64,000 bases of DNA from Thiohalorhabdus sp. Cl-TMA (GCF_041821045.1 NZ_JBGUAW010000005.1:186001-250000), one strand, 5' to 3'. Positions 24,178 to 34,981 are shown, counted from the first letter of the stretch. Made by a program: numbers and translations. The notes: generated from the sequence alone by a model not told the origin.

Positions 24178-24669
24178 ATGGCGGGGAAGGGCGGATGGCG
24201 GATTTTGACGGCGGCGGGCCTGCTGGCGGCGCTGCTGAGCGGCTGCGGCAAGGGCGGCGACGACGACACCGTGAAGCCGAAGCTGGACAGCCTCTGGGCG
24301 GAGCGGCTGAAGTATTGCAGCGAGTGTCATGACCCGGACCGGGATCCAGATTACGACGGCCCCGATATGTCCACGCAGGCGTCCTTCCTGGCCGGTCTGA
24401 AGGAACAAGACCACTCGGATTACGGTGATTGGAATATAGGATCAGATTGTAGTGGGGTCCCTTTTATTGACCCTGAGAAGCCGGGAAATTCCTTGATTAT
24501 GGCGGCTTTGGTACTGTCGTATTCTGATCAGATAAGTGCAGACCATGGGAAGTGTGACACTTCCTACAGTTACCATAATGATGTTAGTGAGTCTTTCGAC
24601 GCCGAAAAGGACGCCGACCTAATCAGTGCCCTGAAAACCTGGATCGCCAACGGCGCCAAGGACAACTAG
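24178..24669 (+). CDS. Haem-binding-type (CxxCH) lipoprotein (163 aa)
   Basis: The ATG is preceded by AAAGGGGAA. A signal peptide ends LLAALLSGC (lipobox). A CSECH motif about 25 residues later fits covalent c-type haem attachment. The layout LKYCSECHDPD ... IDPEKPGNSLIMAAL ... LISALKTWIANGA is that of small cytochrome-c-like domains with a distal segment ending in W-I-x-x-GA; whether there is a Met or other axial ligand is unclear. Further Cys residues may form a disulfide. From about 24413 to 24600 the gene is distinctly AT-rich compared with everything around it, while both ends match the local composition, suggesting a recently acquired or fast-evolving segment. It ends 12 bases before the AsmA-like gene. 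Confidence 0.75.
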   Translation: MAGKGGWRILTAAGLLAALLSGCGKGGDDDTVKPKLDSLWAERLKYCSECHDPDRDPDYDGPDMSTQASFLAGLKEQDHSDYGDWNIGSDCSGVPFIDPEKPGNSLIMAALVLSYSDQISADHGKCDTSYSYHNDVSESFDAEKDADLISALKTWIANGAKDN

Positions 24670-24681
24670 GACGGCCCGGCG

Positions 24682-27600
24682 GTGAGCGGGGACGGCGGGA
24701 ATCTCCGGCGCGCCGGGCGCCCTTGGCTCCGCTACGGGCTGTACGCCCTGGCGGGGCTCGGGGCGTTCGGGGCCGCCGTTCTGGTGGCGGTCTACTTCGC
24801 GCTGCGCTCGCCCGCCGTCATGGACCGGCTCCTGCCCGTGGCCAGCGACGTCCTAGAATCCACCGCCGGCGTGGCGCTGCGCGCCGAGCGGGTCCGCATC
24901 GACCTGCTGTCCGGCGCCGAGCTCCGGGGCCTGGAAGTCCGCTGGACCGATCCGCAGCGGGGCGAGGCGGTGGCCGCGGTGGACGCCGTCTCCCTGGCGT
25001 TCCGCCCCGGCGACCTCCTGGGCGGCCGCCTGTTCGTGGAGCGCCTGCGGGTGGCGGGGCTGGACCTGGACGCCGACCTGCGCCTTCCCGCTTCGTCCGG
25101 GGCCGAGCCCTCGGAGCCGGAGGGGGCGGCTCCCGTGCCCGGCGGGGATGCCGATACCCCGGCCGAGCCCGCCTGGCGGGGCCTGGCCAAGGCCCTGGCC
25201 GCCCCGCCGCTGGCGCTGCGCGCCGAGGAGCTGGCCGTCACCGACAGCCGCGTGGACCTGCGCGTGGTCCGATCCGGCCGCATCCTCCGCTACCGGACGC
25301 CCGTGGCGCTGCGCGGCAGCGCTCGCTGGGCGGCGGATGGCCTCCGGGCGAGCACCCGGCTGGATCTGGGCGCCGGGGAGGACGCCGCTCCGGGTACCCT
25401 CTTCCTGGATGGTGCCGGCGAGGGGGCGTCCCTGGCGGCGGAGGCCCGGCCCGCGCTGAGCCTGGCCCTGGACTGGACCCTTGAGCGCGCGGACTCCGGC
25501 TGGGCGCTGCGCGTGGATCCCCTGCGCCAGCGCTTCCAGCTCGCCGGCGCGCGGGTGACGGGCCGCTCGCCGGACGGCCCGGTCCGGGCGGAGCTGGCGG
25601 TGCTGGACCTCCGGGCCCGACTGTCCGCCGCCACCAGCGGGACGGCCCCCACGGACGGCGCGGGGCCGGCCGCGATCTTCCCGCTGCGCACCAACCTGAC
25701 GCTCCGCGCCGGGCTCGACGGTCTGGACGCCGCCGCCGGCGGGCGCAGGCTGCGTCTGGAGCGGTACCGCCTGCAGGTGGACGGCGAGAACCACGCCCCG
25801 GACCCGGACCACCTGTTGGCCGATTTCCGGCTCACCGGCCGCCAGGAGCTGTCCCTGCCCGGGGCGTCCCTGGACGCCGGCGGCGGCCCCCGCGCCGCCC
25901 TGGAGGGCTTCCGGCTGCGCTCGGGCTGGAAGCTCCGGGACGGCGATAACCCCGAGGGCCGCATGCCGCCGCCGTTCACCTTCGAGGTGGGCCTGCAGGG
26001 CGGCGCGGACCGCCTCACCGCCTCGCTCCCCGGCGGCGAGGCGGCGCCCGCCGCGCTGCGTCTGGACGCGCCGAGCCACGCCTTCCGCCTCACCGGCTCC
26101 GTGGACCGGCCCGGGGATCTGCTCGCCGCCCTGCGGGCGGAGCTGCGGGGCGACCTGGGGCTCGATTCCCTGGAGGTCCGGAAGCAGGGCGCCGAGGGAA
26201 AGCGGGTCCTGCGCATGGCGGGGCCGGGGCTCACCGTCAACGGCTCCTTCGCCGAAGGGGCGGGCAGCCTGCAAGCGGACCTGGACCTCCCCGGGATCCG
26301 CACGCCCCTGGTGAAGCGGTCTTTCCGGGCCGGGCTCCGCGCCCGGGCGGAGAGCGATGCGGCCCTCGAGCGGCCGAGCGCCGGACTGGCGCTCCACCTG
26401 GACGGCGAGCGGCTGGCCTCCCTCTCGGCCTCCGCCCGCGACGAGGCCGGGACGCTTCGCCTGGACCACCGCCTGGCGGCCCGGCTCGGCGCCGGGCTCG
26501 CCGGATACCATGCCGCCGCCGTGCCGCTGCGGCGGCTCGGGGGCCTGCGCCTGGAGTGGGAGGGCGAGCAGCGCCTGGAGCACGGCGCCGAGTCCGTGCT
26601 GGACGCCGATTTCGGGGCCGTGGATGCCTGGCCCGCCGAGGGCACGGGGCTGCTGAGCGTGGCCCAGCTCGGCGAGCCCGCCGAGGCCCTTCCGGCCTGG
26701 GGGGAGCCGTTGCGGCTGGATTACCGCCTGGCCCGGGCGGGAGACTACACCGCCGAGCTGGCCCTCACCGCGCCCGCCCTGCGCGTGCCGCCCCTGGAGG
26801 AGCCCGTGCACCTCAAGCTGTACACCCACCAGGGTGCGGACTGGCCCCTCACCGAGGCCCGGGCCTACGGCCTGGCCTGGCTAGAGGGCGAGCGCCTGTT
26901 CTCCTACGGGCTTTCCCTGGACAACGCGCCCGGCGACTTCCGGCTGCGGACCGGGCTGGGTCTGGCCGCCGACCCGGATTGGGCGGCGCACTGGTCCGCC
27001 CTGAAGCCCCTAGAACGGGCGGGCCGCCTGGATACCGGCGTGAGCCTGCGGACCCGGGTGGCGCACCCCCATGACAGCATCCTGGCGCTGCGCCCGGGCG
27101 CCCTGGACGGCGTGGCGGTCGAGGCGGATCTGTCCCTGGCGCTTGCCCAGGGGCAGGCCGGTTCGCTGCTGCGCCTGCACCAGCCCCTGGTGCTGCGGGA
27201 GCACCTGGAGTGGTCGCCGGAGCATGCCCACCTGCGCGGCGGGCTGCGGCTGCCTTCCGCGGTCGTTCCGGGCCGCCTGGCGGCCGAGGGCCTGGCCCTG
27301 GACCACCATGCGCGCATGCGCCCCGGACGGGCGCCCGATTCGGGACGGCTGGAGGCGGGGCTGGAGGCGGCGCGCCTGGCGCTCCCGGGTGGAGAATCCG
27401 GGACGCAGCGGGACCTGGCGCCCCTTGCGGTGCCGTTGCGCCTGACCGTGGAAGGGGCCCGGGATGGCGGGGATGCCGAGCTGGAGAAACTGGCGCTGGC
27501 CCTGGGTGGCGGCCTGGCGGCGCTGGAGGCGGCGGGGCGCTTCGCCACGGACGGCGGCGAGGGAGCCCTGAGCGGCCGGCTCACCCTGCGTCCCCGGGAG

Positions 27601-28482
27601 GAAATGTGGCAGGCCCCGGCGCTCTCCGGCAGCGGCACCCTCCAGGCCCCCTGGCAGGTCACCTGGATGGACCGGCGCCGCTTCGCCCTGGAGGGACGCC
27701 TGGTCTTTCGCGATCTGGGGCTGCGCTCGGACCGGTTCCGGCTGGCCGGGCTCTCCGGCGAGATCCCCTTCCACGAGGAGCTGGAGCGCACCGATTCCGG
27801 CGGCCTGCGCTTCGCCTATCTGGCGGAGGCCGATCCCTTCCAACGGGTGGCCTTCAGCCGGGTCCGGCCCTATCTGGACCAGAGCTTCAGGCTCGACGCG
27901 CGCAAGCTGGAGGCCGGGGGCGTCGCCGCGGGTCCCCTGCGCGCCAGCCTGGACATGGAGCAGAACCTGCTGCGCCTGCGGCGGTTCGAGCTGGGGCTGC
28001 TGGGCGGTCACCTGGGCGGCGAGCTCTACCTGGACGCCACGCCCGGGGCCATGCGGGTGGGCTTCCTGGGCCGGGTCAGCCAGGTGGACCTGCGGCCACT
28101 GCTCGCCGACGAAGCGGGCGCCGCGCAGCGGGCGTACGCCCCCGTCAGCGCCCGGGCGGCGGTGAGCCTGGATGTGGCTCGGCTCCTGCTGGAGGGCCGG
28201 GTGGACATAACCCGCATCACCCGGGCCCAGCTCCTGCAGGTGCTGGCCCTGCTGGACCCGGCGCAGGAGGATCCCCAGCTCGACCGTATCCGCAGCGCTC
28301 TGCGCGTGGCCCACCCGCAGCGGGTGAGCCTGCGCATGCGCAATAGCCTCCTGGACCTGGAGGTGGCCCTTTCCGCCCTCAAGGAGCCCATCCGGGTGCG
28401 CGGCGTGCCCCTGACCCCGCTCCTGCAGCGCTATGCCGCCGACACCCTGCGGATGGCCGACCGTTTCCCCCTGGAGGAATGA
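24682..28482 (+). CDS. AsmA-like (YdbH-type) large envelope bridge protein (1266 aa)
   Basis: GTG start 12 bases after the haem lipoprotein gene. There is one N-terminal transmembrane helix (LYALAGLGAFGAAVLVAVYFAL), then a very long periplasmic region of alternating amphipathic strands. The beginning (LRAERVRIDLLSGAELRGLEV, here cut: VRIDLLSGAELRGLEV) and the end (LLRLRRFELGLLGGHLGGEL, VDITRITRAQLL, GVPLTPLLQRY) have the look of AsmA-like, TamB/YdbH-class beta-groove proteins that move phospholipids between inner and outer membranes. The following small lipoprotein overlaps by four bases, as expected for a YdbH-YnbE type pair. There is no catalytic motif. The AsmA-like class is fairly safe; equivalence to YdbH is inference from length and neighbours. 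Confidence 0.75.
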   Translation: MSGDGGNLRRAGRPWLRYGLYALAGLGAFGAAVLVAVYFALRSPAVMDRLLPVASDVLESTAGVALRAERVRIDLLSGAELRGLEVRWTDPQRGEAVAAVDAVSLAFRPGDLLGGRLFVERLRVAGLDLDADLRLPASSGAEPSEPEGAAPVPGGDADTPAEPAWRGLAKALAAPPLALRAEELAVTDSRVDLRVVRSGRILRYRTPVALRGSARWAADGLRASTRLDLGAGEDAAPGTLFLDGAGEGASLAAEARPALSLALDWTLERADSGWALRVDPLRQRFQLAGARVTGRSPDGPVRAELAVLDLRARLSAATSGTAPTDGAGPAAIFPLRTNLTLRAGLDGLDAAAGGRRLRLERYRLQVDGENHAPDPDHLLADFRLTGRQELSLPGASLDAGGGPRAALEGFRLRSGWKLRDGDNPEGRMPPPFTFEVGLQGGADRLTASLPGGEAAPAALRLDAPSHAFRLTGSVDRPGDLLAALRAELRGDLGLDSLEVRKQGAEGKRVLRMAGPGLTVNGSFAEGAGSLQADLDLPGIRTPLVKRSFRAGLRARAESDAALERPSAGLALHLDGERLASLSASARDEAGTLRLDHRLAARLGAGLAGYHAAAVPLRRLGGLRLEWEGEQRLEHGAESVLDADFGAVDAWPAEGTGLLSVAQLGEPAEALPAWGEPLRLDYRLARAGDYTAELALTAPALRVPPLEEPVHLKLYTHQGADWPLTEARAYGLAWLEGERLFSYGLSLDNAPGDFRLRTGLGLAADPDWAAHWSALKPLERAGRLDTGVSLRTRVAHPHDSILALRPGALDGVAVEADLSLALAQGQAGSLLRLHQPLVLREHLEWSPEHAHLRGGLRLPSAVVPGRLAAEGLALDHHARMRPGRAPDSGRLEAGLEAARLALPGGESGTQRDLAPLAVPLRLTVEGARDGGDAELEKLALALGGGLAALEAAGRFATDGGEGALSGRLTLRPREEMWQAPALSGSGTLQAPWQVTWMDRRRFALEGRLVFRDLGLRSDRFRLAGLSGEIPFHEELERTDSGGLRFAYLAEADPFQRVAFSRVRPYLDQSFRLDARKLEAGGVAAGPLRASLDMEQNLLRLRRFELGLLGGHLGGELYLDATPGAMRVGFLGRVSQVDLRPLLADEAGAAQRAYAPVSARAAVSLDVARLLLEGRVDITRITRAQLLQVLALLDPAQEDPQLDRIRSALRVAHPQRVSLRMRNSLLDLEVALSALKEPIRVRGVPLTPLLQRYAADTLRMADRFPLEE

Positions 28483-28781
28483 GCATGCCCACGTCCCGCC
28501 GGAACCCGTTGCCGCTAGCGCCGCTGATCCTCCTTCCCGTCCTGGGCGGCTGCGTCAATCTGGCCCCGGAGGTGCACATCGCCGACCGCCACACGGTGCT
28601 GGAGCAGGACGCCTCCGGGAGCTGGCCGGAGCTGGAGAAGCGGTTCGACGAGCGGGTGCTGCGCATGGGGCCGGTGCCCCTGGCCGAGGACCCCCTGCAC
28701 GGCAGCCGCCGGGAGCGGGCCTTCAGCGTCCTCAACGGCGCCTTCGTGAACGGCGAAGGGGAAGAGGGGGGCGGGTCGTAG
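28479..28781 (+). CDS. Small YnbE-like lipoprotein (100 aa)
   Basis: The ATG overlaps the stop of the AsmA-like gene (ATGA), showing translational coupling. A signal peptide with lipobox LLPVLGGC predicts an outer-membrane lipoprotein. After the Cys the sequence runs VNLAPEVHIADRHTVLEQD, then a charged helix (WPELEKRFDERVL) and a Gly-rich acidic tail. In enterobacteria YdbH (AsmA-like) works with the small lipoprotein YnbE, which extends its beta-groove to the outer membrane. Position, size and lipidation match, but the sequence is too short for a firm family call. Its stop codon overlaps the GTG of the next gene. Confidence 0.65.
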   Translation: MSMPTSRRNPLPLAPLILLPVLGGCVNLAPEVHIADRHTVLEQDASGSWPELEKRFDERVLRMGPVPLAEDPLHGSRRERAFSVLNGAFVNGEGEEGGGS

Positions 28782-31700
28782 TGGCCCGGGCTGATTGGCC
28801 GAACGGAAACCGTGTAGGAGCGGCCTCCCGGCCGCGACCCGTGGAGCGTGGCTCCGGGGGCCGCGACGCGGACGTCGCTCCCACAGGGCCTCGCAGGCCG
28901 CGTGCCCTGTTGCGCGCCGGCCTGGCCCTGCTCCTGCTGGTGCCCGCCGCGGCTCCCGCCGTGGACTGGGAGTCCAATCGGCTCAGGGAGCCGCGCAAGA
29001 TCACCGTGGGGCCTGCCGACAACGCGGGGGCGGCGGTGGAGGCCGGGGGCGGGGGGCTCTATTTCTCCCGGGTGCGCAGTCAGGTCCCCGGGGTCTTCCG
29101 TCAGGACCTCCGTACCCAGCGCGCCCGCGCCGTGCTGCCGGGGCGGGGGGACGCCCGGGCGCCCGCCGTGGGTCCCGAGGGCACGCCGCTGGCCCTCGTC
29201 AGCTACCGGTTCGATGCCCGGGGGGATATCTGCCTGTACAGGGGGGAAAAGGCGGGGCTGGAATGCCTCACCGAGCCGGGACGCACGGAGCGTGCGCCGT
29301 TCTGGGCGGGCGCCGGGCGCGTGGGGTGGCTCCAGCGGCCCGCCTCGGGCGACGGCTGGGCGCTGGTGGTGCAGGACCTCGGCGGCGGCGAGCGCCGGAC
29401 CCTGGCCGAGGGCGCGCTGTCCGCCCCCGCCGCCGACCCCTCCGGGCGGTACGTGGTCTACAACCGGGCGGCGGAGCGGCCCGGCGACCGGCCCCGGCTG
29501 GAGATCCACGACCGCCGGACCGGCAGGACCCACCGGCCGCCGCGCTTCGACCTGCCCGGCATCACGGGCTCGCTGGCCTTTTCCCGGGAGGGCCGGTATC
29601 TCTATTTCACGCACTACCTCAACGACACCAGCCTCGATCAGGTGATCGACGGCGCCGACCACGGGGTGGTGCTCCGCGTCCGCTTCCAGCGCCTGCTGAC
29701 CGCCGAGGCGCCCTTCCTGCCCGAGCAGCTTACCTCCGTGGCCCGCAACTGCCGCTTCCCGGCGCTGGGTCCCGGACACCTCTATCTCACCTGCGCCTTC
29801 GAGGGGTCGCTCGACATCTACCGGCTGCCCGCCGGCGGCGCGGTGCCCGCGGACTGGGACGAGGAAAAGCTCCGGTCCGCCTACCGGGCTGCGCGCACCC
29901 ATCCGGACCGGCTGCTGCTCCTGAACACCCTGCGCTACCGGCACGGCGGGGCCGATCCGCGCATGGTGGAGCGCCTGCTCAGCCATCACCTGGAGATCGG
30001 CGAGCTGCGCGCGGCGGGATACTACGTGGCGGAGCTGCGGCGCGCCTACGCGGAGCGGGGACGGGACCGCCTGGCCGCCTTCTACCGGATGCTCGGCCCC
30101 CTGCTGGAGGTCCGGAGCCTGGAGAAACGCCAGCCCCGCGGGGTGCGCACCACCGCCTTCCTGCGCCGGGTGCGGGCGGTGCGCCGGGAGCTGCAGCGCA
30201 CTCCGGTCACCGCCGATCAGGGCGCCCTGCTGGCGGCGTATCTGGATGTTGCCGAGGGGGAGCGGCGGCGGGCCCTGGAGCGCCTGGACGGCCTGCGCCT
30301 AGCCGAGGGCGATCTGCTGCCGCTGGGGCGCTATCTGGCCTTCGCCCTCTACCGGCGCCTGTTGGAGGAGCGCGATCCGGGGCGGCTGCTGGACCATTAC
30401 CCGGCCATGTACGGCGCCGCCGACCTCTCCCGGGAGGCCCGGCTCTACTACGCCTTCCGGTACCTGCGGCTCCTGGCGCGGCTGCACGGCAGCGGCGGCG
30501 AGCGCCTGGAAATCCTGGGATCCCGGCTCACCGAGCCGCCCGGTGCGGGCGTGGCCGCTCTCTTCCGCGCCGAGCGGGCCGCCCTGGAGCTGGCGGCGGC
30601 CGAGGGCGAGGAGGCGCGGCAAGCGGCCTATCGCGAGATCCGCGAGCTGCTCTCGGAGGCCCGGGAGGATCCGGTCCTGCGGCGCGTCCAGCACGTGCGC
30701 GCCATCCGGGTGCTGGGCGCCGCCGACGATTACGAGTACATGGAGCTGCTGTCCCGCCACTGGCTGCTGAGCACCCATGTTTCGGAGATGGGCTTCCCCT
30801 ACGTGGCCGAGCAGTACGCCGTCGCCGTCACCGACAAGGCCTACGGCCTGCTGGCGCAGGGGGAGGGGGACCGGGCCTTCCTGTCCTTCTACAGCGTCCT
30901 GCGCCAGACCAACGACCTGGAGGCCCATTACCGCTACATCACCCTGGGGCTCGGCCGGCTGGACCGGAGCGACGAGGTGGAGCGCAGCTACGGCATGCTG
31001 CGCGAGCGGGAGCTGCTGGGCGAGAGCGGCCCCTATGTCCGGGCCCTGCGCCTGCTGCTGCCCGATTCCGGCCGCCCCACCGACGAGGAGCTGGATCGCG
31101 CCATCGCGCTGCTGGAGGAGCTACCGCCCACGGGCATATCGCCGGCCATGGGGGAACTGCTGCTGGGCTACGCCCACCACCGCAAGCTGGCGCGCGGCCG
31201 GAAAGGGCGGAGCTACGACAAGGGCCGCTTCCAGCAGGCCCACCGCCACTACATGCTCGCCCTGGACCTGGCCCACGAGAATGCCCGCATCCGGGCGGCG
31301 GTGCTACAGAACCTCGGCCTGCTGCATGTCGGCGTGGGCAACTACGCCATGGCCGCGGACTTCTACGGCCGCCGCGCCGGCCTGCCGTTCGCTTCCGGAG
31401 CGGGAGAGGCGGCCCTGCGCTGGAAGCTCGCCCGCGCCCTGTTCTACGTGGACCGACCGGACCGCGCCCGGCGGCAGGCCGAGCTGGGCCTCGACGTCGC
31501 CGAACGGCGGGAGGGCCTGGCCGCGGCGCCCTTCCGGGAGAAGGCCGCCTTCTATGCCCTCCAGGCCGGGGCATACGAGGCGGCCACGGCGCACTACGCC
31601 GCGCTGCTGGAGGGGGGCGGGGCGCCGGAGGGCGCCCATGGGGCACGCATCCGGCTGGCCTATGGCTATGCGCTGCTCAAGGCGGAGCGCCCGGAGGCGG

Positions 31701-32353
31701 CCCGGAAGCATCTCCGTGCGGCGGGGGCGGGTGGGGCACCCCCTCCCCGGCGCCGGTTGCTGGCGCTCGGCCTGCTGGCCGAGGCCGCTCCGGGACCGGC
31801 TGAGGCGGCCGGATACCGGCGCGAGCGGATCGCCCTGTGGGAGCGCTTCACCGGCGAAGCCAGGCGGATTGGCTATTCGGAGACGGACCGGCTGCGCTTC
31901 CTGAGCAAGGACTACCAGCAAGTGGCCGCCGCGGAGGAGCGCCTCGGGCGGATCGGCGCCGCACGGGAGGCCATCCTCCGGGGGCTGGCGGCGGCCCGGG
32001 AATGGGCCGCGACAACGGGCAGTCCCGGCGGCGTGCCGGTGTACCACGGCCTGGTCAACTACCTGAGCCTCGGGGTGCGGCATCCGGAGGTTTTCGACGG
32101 GGCCGATCCGGAGTGGCTCGGGGAGCGCATGGACGCGACCCTGGCGGCCTACGCGGACCTGCCGGGGGCCACCGCGATCACGCGGACCCGGCAGCTCAAG
32201 CTGCGTATGCTCTGGAAAGCCTACGGAAGGGCACCGGCGGCGCCCCCGCCACGCCGTATCCTGGAATCGGAGGCTGCCCGGAGCCTCAAGGCGGCCCGGC
32301 CCGGGCTGTACGGCGAGCTGGAGGCGCTGGCGGACCGGCTCACTTCCCTGTAA
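28781..32353 (+). CDS. Exported propeller (TolB/WD40-like) and TPR protein (1190 aa)
   Basis: The proposed start is a GTG at 28781 overlapping the preceding TAG, with GAAGAGGGGGG upstream. Residues ~42-60 form a signal peptide core (LLRAGLALLLLVPAAAPA). A TolB-like propeller follows (about 65-370), with repeats such as GGGGLYFSRVR, ALVSYRFDARGDICLY, ADPSGRYVVYN and FSREGRYLYFTHY. The C-terminal ~800 residues are helical repeats of TPR type (AHRHYMLALDLAHENARIRA, LQNLGLLHVGVGNYAMAADFY, ALFYVDRPDRARRQAELGL). It should be periplasmic or surface-associated. Unusually, residues ~11-35 before the signal peptide are encoded by a REP palindrome, so the native start may have been displaced. It is the last gene of the envelope cluster and ends at a convergent terminator. 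Confidence 0.75.
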   Translation: MARADWPNGNRVGAASRPRPVERGSGGRDADVAPTGPRRPRALLRAGLALLLLVPAAAPAVDWESNRLREPRKITVGPADNAGAAVEAGGGGLYFSRVRSQVPGVFRQDLRTQRARAVLPGRGDARAPAVGPEGTPLALVSYRFDARGDICLYRGEKAGLECLTEPGRTERAPFWAGAGRVGWLQRPASGDGWALVVQDLGGGERRTLAEGALSAPAADPSGRYVVYNRAAERPGDRPRLEIHDRRTGRTHRPPRFDLPGITGSLAFSREGRYLYFTHYLNDTSLDQVIDGADHGVVLRVRFQRLLTAEAPFLPEQLTSVARNCRFPALGPGHLYLTCAFEGSLDIYRLPAGGAVPADWDEEKLRSAYRAARTHPDRLLLLNTLRYRHGGADPRMVERLLSHHLEIGELRAAGYYVAELRRAYAERGRDRLAAFYRMLGPLLEVRSLEKRQPRGVRTTAFLRRVRAVRRELQRTPVTADQGALLAAYLDVAEGERRRALERLDGLRLAEGDLLPLGRYLAFALYRRLLEERDPGRLLDHYPAMYGAADLSREARLYYAFRYLRLLARLHGSGGERLEILGSRLTEPPGAGVAALFRAERAALELAAAEGEEARQAAYREIRELLSEAREDPVLRRVQHVRAIRVLGAADDYEYMELLSRHWLLSTHVSEMGFPYVAEQYAVAVTDKAYGLLAQGEGDRAFLSFYSVLRQTNDLEAHYRYITLGLGRLDRSDEVERSYGMLRERELLGESGPYVRALRLLLPDSGRPTDEELDRAIALLEELPPTGISPAMGELLLGYAHHRKLARGRKGRSYDKGRFQQAHRHYMLALDLAHENARIRAAVLQNLGLLHVGVGNYAMAADFYGRRAGLPFASGAGEAALRWKLARALFYVDRPDRARRQAELGLDVAERREGLAAAPFREKAAFYALQAGAYEAATAHYAALLEGGGAPEGAHGARIRLAYGYALLKAERPEAARKHLRAAGAGGAPPPRRRLLALGLLAEAAPGPAEAAGYRRERIALWERFTGEARRIGYSETDRLRFLSKDYQQVAAAEERLGRIGAAREAILRGLAAAREWAATTGSPGGVPVYHGLVNYLSLGVRHPEVFDGADPEWLGERMDATLAAYADLPGATAITRTRQLKLRMLWKAYGRAPAAPPPRRILESEAARSLKAARPGLYGELEALADRLTSL
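28813..28885 (+). repeat. REP-type palindromic element
   Basis: The left end begins TGTAGGAGCGGCCTCCCGG and contains the perfect hairpin GCGGCC-TCCC-GGCCGC; the right end is GTCGCTCCCACA. The ends TGTAGGAGCG and CGCTCCCACA are the classic outer parts of REP sequences of pseudomonads and related gammaproteobacteria, here as an inverted pair. It lies inside the open frame of the propeller/TPR gene, just upstream of its signal peptide. I saw no second copy in the window. Confidence 0.75.
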
Positions 32354-32384
32354 AAAAGCCTCCCACCCGATCCGGGTGGGAGGC
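32352..32384 (-). terminator. Intrinsic terminator of ettA, between convergent genes
   Basis: Perfect 11-base arms GCCTCCCACCC and GGGTGGGAGGC with a five-base loop (32358-32384) are followed on the minus strand by six T (plus-strand A run 32352-32357). It therefore terminates ettA. The same stem lies four bases after the stop of the propeller/TPR gene and may help end that transcript too, although no T-run follows on the plus strand. Confidence 0.85.
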
Positions 32385-32413
32385 GCTTGGGCGGGCGGAG
32401 ACCCGGATCGGAA

Positions 32414-34078
<1,665 letters not shown>

Positions 34079-34960
34079 GACAACCTTCTCGGTGCGGTTG
34101 GTCGGCGGGGTGGACCGCGGATTTACGGGCTGAGCCAGCGCATTTCCCGGTGGCCGGGATGCGCCCAAGGGGCTTGCGGTCCCCGCGCCGGGCCCGGCGC
34201 GGGGACCGCCCCACGGAATCCCCGAAGGATAACACGCCCTTTCGCTTTGGGTCGCCCCGGGAGCCGTGCACCAGCAATGGGCGCGGTCGCCCCTCCCTTG
34301 GGCAAGGCCCGCCGGGAGGTCCGATTGCCCCGGTATCCGCACCCCGTAGCCGCCCGGGAGCCATCGCGCCCTCATGGGTCGATGGCCATCGTATACCCGC
34401 CTCCGGGCATCGTGCATCACCCGTATTTTCCGAACCGAGGGCGCGTCTTCAACCTGGAACCGGTGCTTGCGGGAGCTCGGCCGTGGCCCGCCTCTCCGGG
34501 CCGACGAGAGGCTCGCCCCGTTCCGCATCCGGAGGCCGAGGCCCGCGTGCGTACGACCGAGGGCAGGCGCGAGCCGGGGCGCCTGTGCTCTATTGTGTGG
34601 TTTTTGGAACACCTGCGCCATGAGCCGGGCAGCAAAGGGGTGGGTGATCGTTATCCCAAACGAGGTGCAGGTTTTTCCTTAGGTTGGGCTTCGCGCCTTA
34701 GGGGAAAAAGGGCAGTAATCAGGACGGTTCCGGAGGGTTTCTCCTGCGGAAAAGCGCGCCTGCGCCGCTTAATGGGTGGAATAAGCAATTTGTGGAAATT
34801 ATTCGTATAGAACTGTCGGTTTTCGGCGACACGCAATCTGGCTGAAATTGCGCCGTTTGTAGGATACGGCGTGCCCAGCGGGCCCGCGCAACGTTGGGAG
34901 ATAGCAACACCGTGCTGTACCGGCAGATCAACGCCGCGGCGCTTCTTCATAAAAATGACT
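34079..34960. other. Long intergenic region upstream of ettA
   Basis: Nearly 900 bases with no frame of coding character that I can support on either strand. It includes the perfect 34-base palindrome at 34176-34209. Composition shifts from GC-rich to about balanced after 34650. It must contain the ettA promoter. The AT-rich end carries the sigma-54-type promoter of the next gene. Confidence 0.4.
34176..34209. repeat. Perfect 34-base palindrome
   Basis: The 17-base arm starting GCGGTCCCCGCGCC (34176-34192) is followed directly by its exact reverse complement (34193-34209), with no loop. It lies about 100 bases upstream of the ettA start. It could extrude as a cruciform, act as a protein-binding site, or form a very stable hairpin in the leader. 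No T-run flanks it. Confidence 0.8.
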
Positions 34961-34981
34961 AGCAAATCCTTTATTTATATT

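Noticed and set aside
34079-34621. Upstream extension of the ettA frame (181 codons)
   Set aside because: EttA homologues start at MAQYVFTM; the extension has no coding character and spans the palindrome.
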